The translations under genes and the position numbers were made by a program. Under the pieces are notes generated by a model. It saw nothing but the letters and a program-made list of their open reading frames with translations, did not search any database and was not told the origin of the DNA. This document shows positions 40,789-45,000 of a stretch of DNA of 45,000 nucleotides, piece after piece. Location of the stretch: positions 30,001 to 75,000 of the forward strand of contig LUCW03000154.1 of the NCBI GenBank assembly GCA_001586965.3. The letters run 5' to 3'. The stretch comes from Sphaeroforma sirkka. Its lineage: Eukaryota > Opisthokonta > Ichthyosporea > Ichthyophonida. Position 1 is the first letter of the stretch. The number at the start of each line of letters is the position of its first letter.

Positions 40789-42525
40789 ACAACGTCTAGT
40801 TTCTTTCGGACTTTGTTTAGTATTTGAGGTGTTGAGTATGGATTGACGCGGATCACAACCTCCGTCCTCCGCATTAAGTAAATGATAGAAAAAGATCCCA
40901 TTGGTTTAATCAATTTGTTTTCATGTGGTCATGACTTGCGAAACTTTCCGTGTTTAACCACGTTCAAGTTCATCGATTCGTAGAAACTCCTATCGCGCCA
41001 TAGGCCGTATCAGAAGTTTGACCCAGCACTACAGGTGCAAATGCCCTACACCCGCGACAGTCAGGTGCGAGACAGTCTACGACACCCACTGTGAGATAAG
41101 GCAACGGCGGTGATATGAGCGGTAGCCTTCGCTAGAGATGTGCATACAAGCTATGCCTTTCGATCCGTCTACCGTAGTTTGTGTGTGGGCTGCTGCATGC
41201 ATGCATGCTGGCTACTGAACCAACCAAGGCTGTACGCGTCCATTTCCCACCCAACCAGTGGGTGGTATGTGTATATAATTGAGTATCGGCCTCGCTTGCA
41301 TACATTGGCCTGGGCCTGTTTCCCATTACTAGCATGCTAAGGGCATCCATTGGTATTCAGATACCATGGGGTGTACCTCCGTCTGGTTCTAACCTTTTTC
41401 CGAACAGTGGTCGTTGGTCGTTCACACTGCCACAGGTCAGTGCCCGTGCCCATCCGCAACTATCCACCGCCTGCTCAGCAGACAAGGCTGTGGACCATAC
41501 TACAAGTACCGAAAAGAAAAGGAACACATGCGCACGCCCCTAACTGATCCAGATGGCGTATAGTATGGCCTGGTGGCTTCAATCCTGCACCTCCATGTCA
41601 AACCAGGTCCTACGTACCCTCGACACCCATTGGGTATAGGGATAGGCAACCCAGATCGACCCGTCCTTGCGCTCCATCACAGTCCTTATCTCGCACATCA
41701 TTCCCCACTCGCCCTGACGCGACCACACTGTGAGCCTATCTGCCACAGCATCCTTCGGTCAGCAACACAGTCAGCCGCATAGGTGCTGCCCCTCCCATTA
41801 CTTGTACGCGCGTTTGATACAAATGTCTGTACCCATGTAAGAGCACGTTTGGTCACGTACGTATCAGTGTGAGTGTGTGTTAGCGTGGACCTGTGTGAGT
41901 CGTGAGTGTCCATGCATGGGCAAGTCGCGCGAAGGGTCGCACGCACTCACTCCCACGGTAACAAAAGAGTACCGAACTGCTCGCACGGAGAACATTGCGT
42001 TTCACAGAGCACTAGATCGATCGGCACTCGTATGGTACTCCCGCCGCAATTGAGTGGGAGGACCCCATACTAGTATCAGGCTACCTTGGACTACCTACCC
42101 ATCCCCCTACAGTCTGATACGTGACACGAACAAATCTGTCTTAAGTATGTGTCTGTGTAGCATCGCAGTGGAGGGGTGTACCTATGTTATCGCCTGCTCC
42201 AGATATGCGTCAGCCTTCGCACACCGCCAGAATCACGGGCGTTGACCGGACGTACTGGGTTTGCGCGCCAAATACTACTGTGCTCTGGGTTCAGAGTGTC
42301 TGGCAGAGTGTAGACATTGCTTGCGGTTTGCTCACGACATCCAAGCGCACTACCCCAGTCAATAGGCTGAGATATATAGGTACAATTAAAGGGGGGCAAC
42401 TGTCGCCCGCCTGTGGTAGTAATCCACCCCAGTTCAGTTCCCAGTCTCTGCGGCCCTAAATGGTATGCATTGGGACAAAAGAAACCACGGATGCACTTTG
42501 AGTATGCGTGAGCACACACATCTGA
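40789..42525. other. Spacer with higher GC, no supported gene
   Basis: Between the convergent GST and four-TM genes. Compared with the rest of the window it is less AT-rich and free of microsatellites. Several frames of 60-110 codons exist on both strands, but none has a recognised domain or convincing splice context. It may include unrecognised exons or UTR. Confidence 0.4.
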
Positions 42526-42529
42526 CATG

Positions 42530-42690
42530 AGCGAATATCTACGATAGTAACTATAGCAACGATACCAACGATAAGAACTATAGCAGCGATACCAACGATA
42601 GTGACTGTAGCTGCGATACCAACGATAGTAACTATAGTAACGATACCACCGATGGTAACTATAGCAACGGTACCAACGATAGCAATTAGA
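42530..42690. repeat. 30-bp minisatellite, five copies
   Basis: Units of the form AACGATAGTAACTATAGCAA plus CGATACC. Since 30 is a multiple of three, the minus strand shows a repeated IVGIAAIVTI-like decapeptide, which I do not take as a gene. Confidence 0.9.
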
Positions 42691-42862
42691 TACGTGTCAT
42701 CTGCAGGACAGGCCTGTATACATGCATAAACGCATTCAACGCATATTTGTTGCCATTGTGTTTTCGTGCCGAGGAGTCTCCTCATGAGAACTAACCATCA
42801 CTGCCTGGAGCACATAGAAACGCACACAAACACGGTGGCACACAAGACCCAACAGCCCACTC

Positions 42863-44711
42863 TCAAACATCGAGGTGCACCCATGCATACCCCTCTTCGG
42901 GATTAAAAGGAGCCCTTTTCCTTCGAAATCTGGACCAGTTGATTTTCGGCCAATTCGGCCGTGCCAGAAACCTACCCACAGCGGATTCGCTCGCGGGGAG
43001 TATCAGCAAAAACAGTAGGTAGTTGCCCATCAGCATCATGATGAACCCAGCCGCCGCTGCATCGGCCGAGCTCACCAGCGAATCATTGGGAGACAGAGCC
43101 GATATTGTCAGTATGAAGTCGACGCTCTGCCAGGGACCGTTGGTGAGGAGAGGTTAGTAGTGGGGAGAGGTTAGTAGAGAGGAGAGGTTAGTAGTGACGT
43201 GAGTCGTTTCTGCGCAAGGATGCACAAGCCGTGTGCGGGCGGTTAGTCGTGTCAGTGTATGCAGTTGTGAAGCATAAGGGACGGATTCCTAACTGCCTTC
43301 CCGTCGTTAGTAGGAGGTCTACGTTCTGAGGCAGAAACATCCTGAGTGTTTGTGTGTGACGTTTAGATGGTATTGATGTGTGCTAGGGTGGCGTAGCCCG
43401 TTTTGAACTATGGTCTGGTGCGGAATATATGATATGGCCATAAACTGGGGCAATTAACCTCATATATACACCTCATATATACACCTCGTATACACCTCGT
43501 ATATAAACCTCATATCGTATACACCTCGTATATACACCTCTTATATACACCTCGTATATACACCTCATATATACACCTCATATATACGTGGTGTGACTAT
43601 CTATTGGCGCGATGGCATCCCAATGCGAATAGCGCAATGACGTGCACCCGCAAACGCGGTAGCTTCGCCATTGCATGACTCATTGACGACTACGAGCACA
43701 TCAGATGTATATGAAACACAGGGCAATAGATGACTCATTGTGGATGTATATCATACCCATACAGCTCACAGAAGGTCAGCCATACCACTTACCACGGTGA
43801 ATACGGCCGTCGCCAGTAGCATAAGCCCTGCCAGCAACAGCTTATAGTCGTACCAGGTTCTGTACTTGATGGCCAGATAGATCCCTGTGATGGCATCACA
43901 CAGTCGGTAAGCGTGGCTTACAGAGCGTCCCAAGGGGACAGTCGTGTCTGCATACACGATGCGCATGTGTTCACTCAATAATCCACACTGCCACTTACAG
44001 CCTGCGATGGCGTTAGCGTGTACGGGAACGCGCCACAAAAGGAATTGTGTGTACGATATGCAAAGCCAAGCAATGGGTAGACAGCATGCAACAAACCGAA
44101 TGGTGGTGCTAATGTACTGTATGTATTATACATTTCTTTGCCACATATCAGTGTATGCACCCTGGTGGGTGCGGCGTATACGCATTGAGAACTCGTGGCC
44201 ACGCTTCATCGAAAACTACACCGTGTAGATACACACATAACCTTTGTCTTGTCCATGTACTGCACACCCTAGCACGCCTGTCGGGTCAATACAAGACACA
44301 CACATAACCTTTGCCTTGTCCATGTACAGCACACCCTAGCACGCCTGTCGGGTCAATGCAAGACACACACAAGCCCCCTCAAGCCCCAGCGCCTACATTA
44401 CCTGCAACAGCGAACAATTCTAGGAACAGCGCAAACCAGGACATGCCAAACCCAGGACCACACGAGTTAACCACAGCCGACTGCCCATCACTTCCGGTGA
44501 TGTTCACCTGAATGCAATTGGATTTCAGTTGGTCAACCACCGCCGCCAGGCCGGCCAGAGAAATTGTCCAGGATAACCCTGTATCGACATATGGCGGCAG
44601 ATGTGAGATTAGTACGGGTGTGGTACCTGGGTCGATGTATAGTGAAGGATAGTGCTTCGCGTGTGTTAAACATGTGTACCCCGAGTCTTCAGGAAGTGCG
44701 TGCTTTGACCG
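42863..44711 (-). CDS. Four-TM membrane protein of unknown family, 3' part
   Basis: Exons in transcript order are 44627-44711, 44402-44578, 43793-43884 and 42863-43126, phases 1, 1, 0, ending in TGA. The readable part starts RSKHALPEDSGYTCL. Membrane segments: one around LSWTISLAGLAAVV; a second in MSWFALFLELFAVAGIYLAI after a loop with SNCIQVNITGS and NSCGPGF (two Cys and a possible N-glycosylation site NIT); a third in YKLLLAGLMLLATAVFTV running on into DFILTISAL; and a fourth in GFIMMLMGNYLLFLLILP. The C-terminal tail is basic then acidic (RFRRKRAPFNPEEGY). The last exon contains a GTAGGT that could be a donor near 42975; I kept the open frame to the stop. The topology resembles MARVEL or Sur7-type tetraspan proteins, but no signature settles it. 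The 5' exons lie beyond the right edge. Confidence 0.65.
43141..43197. repeat. ~18-bp repeat forming an intron's pyrimidine tract
   Basis: GGGGAGAGGTTAGTAG-type units occur three times. In transcript sense they read CTACTAACCTCTCC, directly upstream of the acceptor for the last exon of the four-TM gene. Confidence 0.85.
43455..43592. repeat. ATACACCTC(A/G)TAT repeat, about ten copies
   Basis: Units of 13 to 15 bases such as ATATACACCTCATAT, alternating CTCATA and CTCGTA. The repeat lies in the intron 43127-43792 of the four-TM gene. Confidence 0.9.
44228..44372. repeat. 67-bp tandem repeat, about 2.2 copies
   Basis: ACACACATAACCTTTG starts at 44231 and 44298, each followed by CACCCTAGCACGCCTGTCGG. 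A third partial copy begins near 44365. The repeat is in the intron 43885-44401, ending about 30 bases from the donor. Confidence 0.92.
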
Positions 44712-45000
44712 CTGTAGATTGGAAGCTCAAGTCGTGGTGAAATACGATGGGTGTGCAGACACCAACGAAGATCCAACTCTGATGCAAATACGTGGGAATA
44801 CACTTGGGTTATATAAGTAATTATGTAATGACACCACTCAAGTCGCCGAGTAAAAGCTTGTACAGAAGGTTGTTTAAGACGACTGACCCAACTAGAAATA
44901 AGATCAAGGCGCCACTGGAGTGTGATGACTATAAGCCTAACAATCAACGGACCAACACGTGATATGGTGAAGCAGTAGAAGGTTTTTAACGCACGGACTA

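Noticed and set aside
42456..42785. Hydrophobic Ile/Val/Ala-rich frame that looks like a membrane segment
   Set aside because: Explained by the 30-bp minisatellite; flanking sequence shows no coding character.

Overview
The window looks like nuclear DNA of an intron-rich eukaryote, probably a unicellular one. Coding exons are short, bounded by GT..AG (often GTATGT, GTAAGT or GTACGT donors), and embedded in introns and spacers full of micro- and minisatellites. The gene content (DH-PH RhoGEF, Rab11, UNC93-like transporter, soluble GST, four-TM protein) fits an opisthokont-type protist such as an ichthyosporean. That placement is inference from gene style only; no taxonomic marker is present.

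Layout. (1) About 22.2 kb down to the left edge: one minus-strand gene for a Dbl-family Rho guanine-nucleotide exchange factor. Ten exons join in consistent phase (21993-22129, 20525-20813, 19711-19769, 18884-19090, 18467-18637, 17561-17662, 16185-16349, 3305-3536, 2000-2211, 1008-1131), with a possible further piece at 89-145. The DH domain lies in 16.2-19.1 kb and the PH domain in 1.0-3.5 kb. They are separated by one 12.6-kb intron that is almost wholly a roughly 31-bp minisatellite (3.63-15.88 kb) with about 1,073-bp higher-order periodicity. Most other introns of the gene carry their own, unrelated tandem repeat, and several arrays include or abut a splice junction. (2) 22.2-27.2 kb: AT-rich spacer with long TA microsatellites and no gene I can support firmly. 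(3) 27203-30576, plus strand: complete five-exon Rab11-type GTPase (229 aa). (4) 31341-33624, minus strand: UNC93-like (DUF895) major-facilitator gene with two in-frame stops and a frameshift, probably a pseudogene. (5) 33.6-37.1 kb: AT-rich spacer with a possible solo LTR. (6) 37118-40629, plus strand: complete four-exon glutathione S-transferase (231 aa). (7) 40.6-42.9 kb: spacer with a 30-bp minisatellite. (8) 42863-44711 and beyond the right edge, minus strand: 3' part of a four-TM membrane protein of unknown family.

The genes do not form a functional cluster. The RhoGEF and Rab11 both belong to small-GTPase signalling, but their adjacency is probably chance. The feature most worth following up is the repeat architecture of the RhoGEF gene. 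Tandem duplications that span or touch splice sites recur at independent exon borders, and the giant array splits DH from PH. All exon joins were made by eye from reading frame, splice dinucleotides and domain continuity; none is backed by transcript data.
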